Assembly: GCF_003355475.1 (NCBI RefSeq)
Contig: NZ_CP031356.1
Location: 1,736,001-1,800,000, forward strand
Origin: Brachybacterium saurashtrense
GTDB taxonomy: Bacteria > Actinomycetota > Actinomycetes > Actinomycetales > Dermabacteraceae
Length of the DNA stretch: 64,000 nt
Direction: 5' to 3'
Below, piece after piece: positions 25,331 to 34,001 of the stretch; position 1 is the stretch's first letter, and each line of letters opens with the position of its first letter. A program made the translations under genes and the position numbers. A model generated the notes under the pieces. The model was not told the DNA's origin, searched no databases, and saw only the letters and a list, made by a program, of their open reading frames with translations.

Positions 25331-26920
25331 GTGACCGACGCCCCGAGGCCGCTCACCACCGCTCAGCGACTCGAGGACCTGCGCGAGCGCGATGCGGTCG
25401 CGGTCTCCGCGGCCGACGAGGTCGCGGTCCAGAAGCAGCATGCGCGCGGCAAGAAGACGGCCCGTGAGCGGATCTCCGACCTGCTGGACGACGGCTCGTT
25501 CGTCGAGACCGACCGCTTCGTGCGCCACCAGGCCCGCAGCTTCGGCATCGATGCCAAGCGGCCCGACGGCGACGGGATCGTCACCGGGTACGGCACCGTG
25601 GACGGGCGGCAGGTGTGCGTGTACTCCCAGGACTTCACCGCCTTCGGCGGCTCCCTCGGCGAGGCCCACGGCCGCAAGATCCAGAAGGTCCAGGACCTCG
25701 CGCTGCGCACGGGCGTGCCGATCATCGGCATCCTCGACGGCGGCGGCGCGCGCATCCAGGAGGGCGTGGCCTCGCTGGCGATGTTCGCCGGGATCTTCAA
25801 GCGCAACACCCGCGCCTCCGGCGTGATCCCGCAGATCTCCCTGATCATGGGCCCGGCGGCGGGCGGCGCCGTCTACTCCCCCGCCCTCACCGACATCATC
25901 GTGATGGTGGAGAAGACCTCCCACATGTTCATCACCGGACCGGACGTGATCCGCACCGTCACCGGCGAGGACGTGGGCTTCGAGGAGCTGGGCGGGGCGC
26001 GCACCCACACCTCCCGCTCCGGGGTCGCCCACTACATGGCGCCGGACGAGGCCGAGGCGATCGAGTACGTCAAGGACCTGCTGAGCTACCTGCCGGCGAA
26101 CACGCTGAGCCCTGCCCCGTCGTTCCCGGTGCACGTCGAGGAGTCCCTCACGGCGACGGACACGGCGCTGGACACCCTGGTGCCCGACTCCCCCAACCAG
26201 CCCTACGACATGCTCACCGTGCTGCGCGCCGTGCTCGACGACGGCGAGTTCCTCGAGGTCCAGTCGATGTTCGCGCAGAACGTGCTGGTGGGCTTCGGGC
26301 GCGTGGAGGGGTACAGCGTGGGCATCATCGCCAACCAGCCCTCGCACCTGGCGGGCACCCTGGACATCGACGCCTCGGAGAAGGCGGCCCGCTTCGTGCG
26401 GCTGTGCGATGCGAACAACATCCCGGTGCTCACCTTCGTGGACGTGCCCGGCTTCCTGCCCGGCACCGACCAGGAGTACGGCGGCATCATCCGGCGCGGC
26501 GCGAAGCTGCTGTACGCCTACGCCGAGGCGACGGTCCCGCTGATCACGGTGATCACCCGCAAGGCCTACGGCGGCGCCTACATCGTGATGGGCTCGAAGG
26601 AGCTGGGCGCGGACATCAACCTCGCCTGGCCCACCGCGCAGATCGCGGTGATGGGCTCGCAGGGTGCGGTGAACATCCTCCACCGCGGCGACCTCCGCGA
26701 GGTCGCCGAGCAGGGCGGGGACGTCGCCGCGGCCCGCGCCCGCTTCGAGACCGAGTACGAGGAGCAGTTCGCCACCCCGTACACCGCCGCCGAGCGCGGC
26801 TGGATCGACGGCGTGATCCGCCCGGCCGAGACCCGGCTCGAGGTCTCGCGCGCGCTGCGCGCCCTGCGCACCAAGCGCGATGCGCTGCCCACCAAGAAGC
26901 ACGGGAACATCCCGCTGTGA
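25331..26920 (+). CDS. accD5: Acyl-CoA carboxylase beta (carboxyltransferase) subunit
   Basis: A 529-residue carboxyltransferase moving the carboxyl group from carboxy-biotin to an acyl-Co[16 protein letters not shown] opens the domain. The N-terminal half has [38 protein letters not shown] and [14 protein letters not shown]. The C-terminal half has [37 protein letters not shown] and the oxyanion-site glycines. A full AGGAGG sits 5 bases before the GTG start. The epsilon gene overlaps by four bases. By family and gene order this is AccD5/PccB-like, so propionyl-CoA and perhaps acetyl-CoA are the likely substrates; specificity is not proven by sequence. Confidence 0.92.
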   Translation: MTDAPRPLTTAQRLEDLRERDAVAVSAADEVAVQKQHARGKKTARERISDLLDDGSFVETDRFVRHQARSFGIDAKRPDGDGIVTGYGTVDGRQVCVYSQDFTAFGGSLGEAHGRKIQKVQDLALRTGVPIIGILDGGGARIQEGVASLAMFAGIFKRNTRASGVIPQISLIMGPAAGGAVYSPALTDIIVMVEKTSHMFITGPDVIRTVTGEDVGFEELGGARTHTSRSGVAHYMAPDEAEAIEYVKDLLSYLPANTLSPAPSFPVHVEESLTATDTALDTLVPDSPNQPYDMLTVLRAVLDDGEFLEVQSMFAQNVLVGFGRVEGYSVGIIANQPSHLAGTLDIDASEKAARFVRLCDANNIPVLTFVDVPGFLPGTDQEYGGIIRRGAKLLYAYAEATVPLITVITRKAYGGAYIVMGSKELGADINLAWPTAQIAVMGSQGAVNILHRGDLREVAEQGGDVAAARARFETEYEEQFATPYTAAERGWIDGVIRPAETRLEVSRALRALRTKRDALPTKKHGNIPL

Positions 26921-27192
26921 GCGCGGCCGACGCGACCGGCGACGCCGCGGCGGCGCCCGGCGCGGACGTGCGCCTGGTGCAGGGCTACCTGCGCGACGAC
27001 GAGCTCGCGGCGATCGCCGTGGTGGTCTCCGCCATGAGCGTCACCAGCCGCCTCGAGGCGGAGGAGCGGATGCTCGCCGAGGGACGCGGCGCCGGGGCCG
27101 GGGCCTGGAACGACGCGGTGCACGGCCACCCGCGCGGCCATGCGCTGCGCAGCCATCCCTCCCCCACCGCCTGGCAGTTCTCGGACCGCTGA
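26917..27192 (+). CDS. Acyl-CoA carboxylase epsilon subunit
   Basis: A 91-residue small subunit that stabilises the alpha-beta carboxylase complex in actinobacteria. The first ~15 residues are Ala/Asp-rich. [22 protein letters not shown] and the C-terminal [12 protein letters not shown] with a terminal [10 protein letters not shown] are typical, the tail matching the family W-x(5)R pattern loosely. The start is a GTG that overlaps the beta stop as GTGA. The reading frame belongs to a longer antisense-like open frame, but only this end is real. Confidence 0.88.
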   Translation: MSAADATGDAAAAPGADVRLVQGYLRDDELAAIAVVVSAMSVTSRLEAEERMLAEGRGAGAGAWNDAVHGHPRGHALRSHPSPTAWQFSDR

Positions 27193-27210
27193 GCACGGGC
27201 GGCACGGCAC

Positions 27211-27216
27211 TAGACT
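27211..27216 (+). promoter_or_regulatory. Candidate leaderless -10 box of the DUF885 gene
   Basis: TAGACT ends 7 bases before the ATG at 27224, with no ribosome site in between. Confidence 0.6.
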
Positions 27217-27223
27217 GCGGCGC

Positions 27224-28912
27224 ATGCCCGATCCCACCGCCGTGACCGCACCGCGCCCCACGACCGCCCTGGACGCCCTCGCCGACGAGTACGTGGAGCT
27301 TAGCGCCCGCCTCGATCCGTTCCTCGCCACCTCCCTGGGGATCCCCGGGCACGACCACGAGGTCACCGACTTCTCCCCCGCCGCCGTCGCCGAGCGCACC
27401 GACGCCGCCCGCACCCTGCTGGCGCGCGCCGCCGAGGTGCCGGACGAGGACGCGGCCGACGCCGTCACCCGGGCCGCGCTCACCGAGCGGCTGGGCCTCG
27501 AGATCGAGCGTTCCGAGCAGCACCTGGACATCGCGACCGTCAACAATCTCGCCTCCCCGCTGCAGTCCCGGGACGAGCTGGACCAGATGCCCACGGACAC
27601 CGCCGAGGACTGGCAGGTGATCTCCGAGCGGATGTCCCGCTTCCCCGACGCCCTGGGCAGCTGGGCGCAGTCCCTGCACGAGGCGGCCGGTCACGGCGTG
27701 CTCTCCGCGCGCCGCCAGCTGCTGCTGGGGGCCGAGCAGGCGCGCGGCTTCGCCGCCGAGGACGGCTTCTTCGCCTCCTTCGCCGCCGGCGCCGTGGGCG
27801 ACGACGCGCAGCGCGCCCGGGTGCAGGAGGCGGCCCGCACCGCCGCGCAGGGGTACCTGGCCCTGGCCGACGAGCTCGAGCAGCTCGCCGCCCGGGCCCC
27901 CGAGCGGGACGCGGTGGGCCGGGACGCCTACGCCCTGGCCTCCCGCACCTTCCTGGGCTCGCAGATCGACGTGGACGAGACCTACGCCTGGGGCGTGGAG
28001 GAGCTCCGCGCGATCGTCGCCGAGCAGGAGGCCGTGGCCCGCCGGATCAACGAGCGAGCCGGGAACGGGGCCGGCAGCTCGGTGGAGGCGGCGAAGCAGG
28101 CGCTGAACGCCGATCCCTCCCGGGTGCTGCACGGCACCGAGGAGCTGCGCGCCTGGATGCAGGACCTCAGCGACCGGGCGATCGACGAGCTCGCCGGCAC
28201 GCACTTCGACATCCCCGAGCCGCTGCGCCGGCTCGAGTGCCGGATCGCGGCCACCGGCTCCGGCGGCATCTACTACACCGGTCCCAGCGAGGACCTCACC
28301 CGTCCGGGGCGGATGTGGTGGGACGTGCCGAGCGGCACCACCGAGTTCCACACCTGGCTGGAGACCACCACCGTCTACCACGAGGGCGTGCCCGGCCATC
28401 ACCTGCAGGTGGGCACCCAGACCCTCCAGGCCTCCGCCCTGAACCGGTGGCGGGCGATGATGTGCTGGGTCTCCGGCCACGGCGAGGGCTGGGCGCTGTA
28501 CGCCGAGCGCCTCATGGACCAGCTGGGCCATCTCGCCGACGACGGCGACCGGCTGGGGATGCTGGACGCGCAGCGCCTGCGCGCGGGCCGTGTGGTGCTC
28601 GACATCGGCCTGCACTGCGAGCTGCCGATGCCCGACTCCTTGGCGGGCTCCGCCGGCGGGGCCTGGACCTACGAGAAGGCCTGGGACTTCATGGGCGCGC
28701 ACTGGGGCGTCACCGAGGCGGAGCGCCGCTTCGAGCTGCACCGCTATCTGGGCTGGCCCGGCCAGGCGCCCTCGTACAAGATCGGCCAGCGCCTCTGGGA
28801 GGAGCTGCGCGCCGAGGCCGAGCGCGCCGGCACCCCGGTGCGGGACTTCCATCGCCGCGCCCTGGAGCTCGGCGGCCTGCCGCTGTCCGTCCTCGAGGAG
28901 GCCCTGCGATGA
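27224..28912 (+). CDS. DUF885-family predicted zinc metallopeptidase
   Basis: A 562-residue cytoplasmic protein of the DUF885 family. The predicted zinc site is YHEGVPGHHLQ near residue 385, with a third ligand region HGEGWALYAERLMDQLG about 30 residues later. GSGGIYYTGPSEDLTRPG lies just before it. No signal peptide is present, so it probably handles peptides in the cytosol; a few relatives act on small peptides or lipid esters. It has its own likely leaderless promoter inside the carboxylase cluster and shares a 4-base overlap with maf. The physiological substrate is unknown. Confidence 0.85.
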   Translation: MPDPTAVTAPRPTTALDALADEYVELSARLDPFLATSLGIPGHDHEVTDFSPAAVAERTDAARTLLARAAEVPDEDAADAVTRAALTERLGLEIERSEQHLDIATVNNLASPLQSRDELDQMPTDTAEDWQVISERMSRFPDALGSWAQSLHEAAGHGVLSARRQLLLGAEQARGFAAEDGFFASFAAGAVGDDAQRARVQEAARTAAQGYLALADELEQLAARAPERDAVGRDAYALASRTFLGSQIDVDETYAWGVEELRAIVAEQEAVARRINERAGNGAGSSVEAAKQALNADPSRVLHGTEELRAWMQDLSDRAIDELAGTHFDIPEPLRRLECRIAATGSGGIYYTGPSEDLTRPGRMWWDVPSGTTEFHTWLETTTVYHEGVPGHHLQVGTQTLQASALNRWRAMMCWVSGHGEGWALYAERLMDQLGHLADDGDRLGMLDAQRLRAGRVVLDIGLHCELPMPDSLAGSAGGAWTYEKAWDFMGAHWGVTEAERRFELHRYLGWPGQAPSYKIGQRLWEELRAEAERAGTPVRDFHRRALELGGLPLSVLEEALR

Positions 28913-29652
28913 CCGCCCCCACCCCTGCCGCCGACGGCGCGGCGCACGATCCGCTGCTGCTGCTCGCCTCCGCCTCCGCGGGCCGCCGCGCCACGCTGCG
29001 CGCGGCGGGCATCGAGCACGCGACCCTCCCGGTGGACCTCGACGAGGAGGGGATCCTCGCCCGGGCCCGGGAGCTCGCCGCGGAGTCCTCCGAGCCCGCC
29101 GGGACACCCACCCCTGCGGAGGAGGTGCTGCTGCTGGCCCGCGAGAAGGCGCTGGCGGCCACCGCCCGCTCCGAGGGCGGCTATGTGGTGCTGGGGTGCG
29201 ACTCGATGCTCGAGCTGGACGGCGAGGTGATCGGCAAGCCGCACACCTCCGAGCGGGCCCGCGAACGCTGGCGCGCGATGCGCGGGCGCACCGGGGTGCT
29301 GCACTCGGGGCACTGGATCGTGGACGACCGCGACGAGGCCGACGGCGGCACCGGCGCGACCTTCGGGGCGACGGCGAGCTGCGAGCTCACCTTCGCGGCG
29401 CTCTCCGACGAGGAGATCGACGCCTATGTCGCCACGGGCGAACCGCTGGGCGTGGCCGGGGGCTTCACCCTCGACGGCCGCGGCGGCCCGTTCGTGGAGC
29501 GCGTCCAGGGCGATCCGCACGCGGTGGTGGGGCTGTCCCTGCCGCTGCTGCGGCGCATGCTCGGCGAGATCGGGCTGGGCGTGCACGAGCTGTGGGAGGA
29601 GCCGGCCGAGGATTCCGCCCACGGCGCCTCGCCCGGACCTGCCGCCGACTGA
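28909..29652 (+). CDS. maf: Maf-family nucleoside triphosphate pyrophosphatase
   Basis: A 247-residue house-cleaning hydrolase that removes unusual nucleoside triphosphates. LLLASASAGRRATLRAAGI is the N-terminal substrate loop, and GCDSMLELDGEVIGKPHTSERARE is the catalytic Asp and Lys region. Later GEPLGVAGGFTLDGRGGPFV matches the GxAGaFxxQGxG segment. The ATG overlaps the DUF885 stop by four bases. The last 20 residues are an unconserved tail. In many actinobacteria maf lies between the carboxylase beta/epsilon and alpha genes, as here. Confidence 0.92.
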   Translation: MTAPTPAADGAAHDPLLLLASASAGRRATLRAAGIEHATLPVDLDEEGILARARELAAESSEPAGTPTPAEEVLLLAREKALAATARSEGGYVVLGCDSMLELDGEVIGKPHTSERARERWRAMRGRTGVLHSGHWIVDDRDEADGGTGATFGATASCELTFAALSDEEIDAYVATGEPLGVAGGFTLDGRGGPFVERVQGDPHAVVGLSLPLLRRMLGEIGLGVHELWEEPAEDSAHGASPGPAAD

Positions 29653-29665
29653 GCCGCCGCGGTAC

Positions 29666-29671
29666 TACACT
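29666..29671 (+). promoter_or_regulatory. Candidate -10 box of the carboxylase alpha gene
   Basis: TACACT lies about 37 bases before the ATG, and a GGAAGGA ribosome site follows it. This suggests the alpha subunit has its own promoter besides read-through from maf. Confidence 0.5.
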
Positions 29672-29708
29672 CGACCTCTGCTGACCCCCTCGGAAGGACC
29701 TCTCCCCG

Positions 29709-31487
29709 ATGCCCGCACGCTCCTCCAAGCCCCGCCCCCTGACCACGGTGCTGATCGCCAACCGTGGGGAGATCGCGGTGCGGATCGCCCGGGCGTGCCG
29801 GGATGCCGGACTGCGCTCGGTCGCGGTGTACGCCGATCCCGATCGTGACGCCCTGCACACCCAGATCGCCGACGAGGCCTACGCCCTGGGCGGCACCACC
29901 GCCGCCAGCTCGTACCTGGTGGTCGACAAGATCCTCGACATCGCCCACCGCTCCGGCGCGGACGCGATCCACCCCGGCTACGGCTTCCTCTCCGAGCGCG
30001 CGGACTTCGCGCAGGCCGTGATCGACGCGGGCCTGACCTGGATCGGACCGCCCGCGGACGCGATCGAGAAGCTGGGCGACAAGGTCTCCGCCCGGCACAT
30101 CGCGCAGAAGGCCGGCGCCCCGCTGGTGGCCGGCACCAAGGACCCGGTGAAGAACTCCGACGAGGTGGTCGACTTCGCCCGCGAGCACGGCCTGCCGATC
30201 GCGATCAAGGCCGCCTTCGGCGGCGGCGGCCGCGGGCTGAAGGTGGCGCGCGAGGAGTCCGAGGTGCGCGAGCTGTTCGACTCCGCGGTGCGCGAGGCGG
30301 TCTCCGCCTTCGGCCGCGGGGAGTGCTTCGTGGAGCGCTACCTCGACTCGCCCCGGCACGTGGAGACCCAGTGCCTGGCGGACACGCACGGCAACGTCCA
30401 GGTGGTCTCCACCCGCGACTGCTCGCTGCAGCGCCGCCACCAGAAGCTCGTGGAGGAGGCCCCGGCGCCGTTCCTCAGCCCGCAGCAGAACGCCCAGCTG
30501 GTCTCCTCCTCGAAGGCGATCCTGCGCGAGGCCGGCTACGTGGGCGCCGGCACCTGCGAGTTCCTGGTGGGTGCCGACGGCACCATCTCCTTCCTCGAGG
30601 TGAACACCCGCCTGCAGGTCGAGCACCCGGTCACCGAGGAGGTGGCCGGCGTGGACCTGGTCCGCGAGCAGCTGCGCATCGCCGCCGGCGAGCGGATCAG
30701 CGAGCAGGATCCCGCCGTGCGCGGCCACTCCTTCGAGTTCCGCATCAACGGCGAGGACCCGGGCCGCGGCTTCATGCCCGCCCCCGGGCGCATCCAGCGC
30801 TTCGAGATGCCCTCCGGCCCCGGCGTGCGGGTCGAGACGGGCGTGCGCGCGGGGGACGAGATCTCCGGCGCCTTCGACTCGATGCTCGCCAAGCTCGTGG
30901 TCACCGGCGCCACCCGGCAGCAGGCGCTGGAGCGCTCCCGCCGCGCCCTCGCCGAGTTCCATGTCGAGGGGATCCCCACCGTGCTCCCCTTCCACGCCCG
31001 CGTGGTCGAGGATCCCGCCTTCGCCCCGGCGGATTCGGAGCAGCCCTTCGGCGTGCACACCCGCTGGATCGAGACCGAGTTCGACAACGACCTGCCGGCC
31101 GCGCCGCTGCCCGGCCAGCCGGAGGAGCCCGAGGACCGCGAAGCCGTGGTGGTCGAGGTGGACGGCCGACGGGTCGAGATCAGCCTCCCCGCCTCCCTGC
31201 GCGCCCCGCAGGCCGCCGTGCGCCAGCGCCGCAAGCGCCAGCACCGGGCCGCCGGCGCCGAGGCGAGCGGCGGCGGCAGCGTCACCGCGCCGATGCAGGG
31301 CACCATCGTGAAGGTGCTCGCCGAGGAGGGCCAGTCGGTGGCCGACGGCGACCTGCTGGTGGTGCTCGAGGCGATGAAGATGGAGCAGCCGATCACCGCG
31401 CACCGCTCGGGGATCGTGAAGGGGCTCAGCGCCGAGATCGGCGCGACCGTCTCCGCCGGCGCCGTGCTCTGCGCGATCGAGGACTGA
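29709..31487 (+). CDS. accA3: Acyl-CoA carboxylase alpha subunit (biotin carboxylase plus carrier domain)
   Basis: A 592-residue protein that carboxylates its own biotin using ATP and bicarbonate. The biotin carboxylase part has [62 protein letters not shown] and [16 protein letters not shown] Glu/Arg-rich linker (~480-515) joins it to the carrier domain, where the biotinylated lysine is Lys557 in EAMKMEQP. The pairing with the beta and epsilon genes 3 kb upstream is standard for actinobacteria, where one alpha subunit can serve several beta subunits. BirA should biotinylate it. Confidence 0.93.
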   Translation: MPARSSKPRPLTTVLIANRGEIAVRIARACRDAGLRSVAVYADPDRDALHTQIADEAYALGGTTAASSYLVVDKILDIAHRSGADAIHPGYGFLSERADFAQAVIDAGLTWIGPPADAIEKLGDKVSARHIAQKAGAPLVAGTKDPVKNSDEVVDFAREHGLPIAIKAAFGGGGRGLKVAREESEVRELFDSAVREAVSAFGRGECFVERYLDSPRHVETQCLADTHGNVQVVSTRDCSLQRRHQKLVEEAPAPFLSPQQNAQLVSSSKAILREAGYVGAGTCEFLVGADGTISFLEVNTRLQVEHPVTEEVAGVDLVREQLRIAAGERISEQDPAVRGHSFEFRINGEDPGRGFMPAPGRIQRFEMPSGPGVRVETGVRAGDEISGAFDSMLAKLVVTGATRQQALERSRRALAEFHVEGIPTVLPFHARVVEDPAFAPADSEQPFGVHTRWIETEFDNDLPAAPLPGQPEEPEDREAVVVEVDGRRVEISLPASLRAPQAAVRQRRKRQHRAAGAEASGGGSVTAPMQGTIVKVLAEEGQSVADGDLLVVLEAMKMEQPITAHRSGIVKGLSAEIGATVSAGAVLCAIED

Positions 31488-31499
31488 CAGCCGGCGCCG

Positions 31500-32966
31500 T
31501 CAGCCCTGGTCGTCGAGGAGCCTCTGGCGTGCGACCTCCGCGAGGGAGCCGGTGAGCGAGGGGTACACGGTGAACGTGCCCGCCACCTGCTCCGCCGTGA
31601 GCCGGTGCGCGACGGCGAGGGTGTAGGGCAGGATCAGCTCGCTGGCCCGCGGCGCGACCACCACCGCCCCCAGCACGGTGTGCGAACCGGGGCGCACGAT
31701 CAGCTTCACGAACCCCTCGGAGATCCCCTGCATCTTCGCCCGCGGGTTGGTGTCCAGCGGCAGCGTGAGCACCTCGCCGCGGGTCTCCCCGGAGGCGACG
31801 TCCTGCTCCGAGGCGCCCACCACCGCGATCTCGGGGCTGGTGAAGATCGCGGAGGAGACCTGCGCGGCGATCAGCGGGGAGACGGCGTCGCCCAGGGCAT
31901 GGTGCATCGCGATCCGGCCCTGCATGGCGGCGACGGAGGCGAGCGGGTACACGCCCGTGCAGTCCCCGGCGGCGTAGACGCCCCGCACCGAGGTGCGCGA
32001 GACGCGGTCGGTCTCGATGTGCCCGCTCTCGCGCACCCGCACCCCGGCGGTGAACAGGCCGAGGTCCCTCGTGGAGGGGATCCCGCCCAGTGCCATCAGC
32101 ACGTGGCTGCCGGTGATCTCCTCCCCGGAGGTGAGGGTCACCGCCACGCCGTCCTCGGTGCGTCGCGCCGTCTCGGCCCGGGTGCGGGAGCGCACCGTGA
32201 TCCCGCGGCGGGCGAAGGCGTGCTCGAGCACGTCGGCGGCGTCCGCGTCGGTGCCCGGCAGCACCTTGTCCCGGGAGGAGACCAGGGTGACCCGGCTGCC
32301 CAGGGCGCGGTAGGCGCTGGCGAACTCGGCGCCGGTGACGCCGGAGCCCACCACGATCAGATGCTCGGGCAGGCGGTCCAGGTCGTACAGCTGGGTCCAG
32401 TTGAGGATCCGCTCGCCGTCGCAGGGGGCGCCGGCCAGCTCGCGGGGCCGGGCGCCCACGGAGAGCAGCACCACGTCTGCGTCGAGCAGCTCCTCGCAGC
32501 GTCCCGAGGCGTCGAGCACCTCCACCCGGTCCGGTCCGTCCAGCCGGCCCCTCCCGTCGAGCACCCGCACCCCGGCCTCGACCAGGCTGGCGCGGATGTC
32601 GGCGGACTGCGCGGCGGCCAGCTCCCGCACCCGGCGGTTGACGGCGGCGAGGTCCACGTTCAGGGAGTGCGCCGCCGGGGCGGTGCCGTTGTCGGCGTCG
32701 CGGATGCCCAGCTGCTCGGAGCCGGCCACCAGGTCCAGCACGTCCGCGGTGGCGATGAGGGTCTTCGAGGGCACCACGTCGGTGATCACGGCGGCGCCGC
32801 CGATCCCGCGCTCCTCGACGAGCACGGTCTCCGCGCCGTGGCGGGCCGCGGTGAGCGCGGCCTCGTAGCCGCCGGGGCCGCCGCCGATGATCACCACCCG
32901 GGCACGGTCCCCGGCGCGCTCGACGCGCCGGGGGTCGGAAGGGAGGGCGGTGCTGGGATCCGTCAC
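31500..32966 (-). CDS. lpdA: Flavoprotein disulfide reductase family NAD(P)H quinone reductase (LpdA-like)
   Basis: A 488-residue FAD protein of the dihydrolipoamide-reductase fold. FAD and NAD sites are VVIIGGGPGGYEAAL (~24-38) and HLIVVGSGVTGAEFASAY, with YAAGDCTGVYPLASVAA for FAD. The redox CxxxxC is absent: the segment reads GGAAVITDVVPSK, with Ala59 and Val64 where the cysteines belong. The usual C-terminal His-Glu pair is also lost (TVYPSLTGSLAE). It therefore cannot reduce lipoamide and should act on quinones, as described for mycobacterial LpdA (Rv3303c). The start is GTG with a CACAAT box 6 bases before it. Confidence 0.88.
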   Translation of the reverse strand: MTDPSTALPSDPRRVERAGDRARVVIIGGGPGGYEAALTAARHGAETVLVEERGIGGAAVITDVVPSKTLIATADVLDLVAGSEQLGIRDADNGTAPAAHSLNVDLAAVNRRVRELAAAQSADIRASLVEAGVRVLDGRGRLDGPDRVEVLDASGRCEELLDADVVLLSVGARPRELAGAPCDGERILNWTQLYDLDRLPEHLIVVGSGVTGAEFASAYRALGSRVTLVSSRDKVLPGTDADAADVLEHAFARRGITVRSRTRAETARRTEDGVAVTLTSGEEITGSHVLMALGGIPSTRDLGLFTAGVRVRESGHIETDRVSRTSVRGVYAAGDCTGVYPLASVAAMQGRIAMHHALGDAVSPLIAAQVSSAIFTSPEIAVVGASEQDVASGETRGEVLTLPLDTNPRAKMQGISEGFVKLIVRPGSHTVLGAVVVAPRASELILPYTLAVAHRLTAEQVAGTFTVYPSLTGSLAEVARQRLLDDQG

Positions 32967-32972
32967 GGCTCA

Positions 32973-32978
32973 ATTGTG
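32973..32978 (-). promoter_or_regulatory. Candidate leaderless -10 box of the LpdA-like gene
   Basis: CACAAT on the minus strand lies 6 bases before the GTG start, in the 98-base gap to the divergent nucleoside phosphorylase gene. Confidence 0.5.
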
Positions 32979-33052
32979 GCAAAGAGCGCGCGGTGGGGAG
33001 GCGAATCCGACGGCCCGGCCGCGGAGCGTGGGCGGCGGCCCGCGCTCTGCGC

Positions 33053-33058
33053 TACCTT
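33053..33058 (+). promoter_or_regulatory. Candidate leaderless -10 box of the purine nucleoside phosphorylase gene
   Basis: TACCTT lies 6 bases before the ATG at 33065, with no ribosome site between. Confidence 0.55.
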
Positions 33059-33064
33059 CGGTCC

Positions 33065-33910
33065 ATGACGACTTCGACTCCGGATCCGTACCAGCTCGCC
33101 CGCGAGGCCGCCGCCTCGATCGCCGAGGCCAGCGGGGTGCCCTCGCACGATCTCGCCCTGGTGCTCGGCTCGGGGTGGTCCGGCGCGGCGGACCTCCTCG
33201 GCGAGACCGTGTGGCAGGCCGACGCGACCACCGTGCCCGGATTCCGCCCCCCGGCCGTCGCCGGCCACGTGGGGACCCTGCGCTCGATCCGCGTGGAGGG
33301 CACGGGGGCGCGCGCGCTGGTGCTCGGCGCCCGCACCCACTTCTACGAGGGCGCGGGGGTGGACGCGGTGGTGCACGGGGTGCGCACCGCGGCCGCGACC
33401 GGCGCGCGCACCATGGTGCTCACCAACGGCTGCGGCGGCATCGACCCCTCCTGGACGCCCGGCACCCCGGTGCTGATCCGGGACCAGATCAACTTCACCG
33501 GCGCCACCCCCCTGGTGGGTGCGAACTTCGTGGACCTCACCGATCTGTACACGCCGGCGCTGCGCGCGATCGCGCACGAGGTGGACGACAGCCTCGACGA
33601 GGGTGTGTACATGCAGTTCTCCGGCCCCACCTACGAGACCCCCGCGGAGGTGCAGATGGCGAAGACGATCGGCGCGCACCTGGTGGGGATGTCCACCGCG
33701 CTCGAGGCGATCGCCGCCCGCGAGGCGGGCATGGACCTGCTGGGCATCTCCCTGGTCACCAACCTCGCCGCCGGGATCAGCGGCGAGGCGCTCAGCCACG
33801 AGGAGGTGCTCGAGGCGGGGCGGGAGGCGGGCCCGCGCATCTCCCGCCTGCTGGCCGAGACGGTGCGACGGATCACCGAGCGCCCCGCCGAGGTGGGCGC
33901 GGGCGCCTGA
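33065..33910 (+). CDS. punA: Purine nucleoside phosphorylase
   Basis: A 281-residue trimeric-type phosphorylase splitting purine nucleosides with phosphate to base and (deoxy)ribose-1-phosphate. LALVLGSGWSGAADLL holds the phosphate-binding Ser. GHVGTLRSI and ARTHFYEGAG carry the His and Tyr of the active site. TNGCGGIDPSWTPG, FSGPTYETPAEV and GMSTALEAIAAREAGM follow, with VTNLAAGIS carrying the Asn that reads the purine. All are in family positions. The gene pairs with the mutase that uses its pentose-1-phosphate product, and both run opposite to the LpdA-like gene. Confidence 0.93.
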   Translation: MTTSTPDPYQLAREAAASIAEASGVPSHDLALVLGSGWSGAADLLGETVWQADATTVPGFRPPAVAGHVGTLRSIRVEGTGARALVLGARTHFYEGAGVDAVVHGVRTAAATGARTMVLTNGCGGIDPSWTPGTPVLIRDQINFTGATPLVGANFVDLTDLYTPALRAIAHEVDDSLDEGVYMQFSGPTYETPAEVQMAKTIGAHLVGMSTALEAIAAREAGMDLLGISLVTNLAAGISGEALSHEEVLEAGREAGPRISRLLAETVRRITERPAEVGAGA

Positions 33911-34001
33911 GCCCGCGCGCCCGCACCGCACCGCGCACCACGCACCGCACCGCACCGCAGAGCACGCCGCAGCACACACCGCACGGGAGGAGCACACCGC
34001 G

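Noticed and set aside
25157-26902. Minus-strand extension of birA opposite the carboxylase beta gene
   Set aside because: The ligase fold and ribosome site start at 25156; the extension has no recognisable domain.
33911-34001. CRISPR-like repeats
   Set aside because: The units are short, contiguous and lack spacers.
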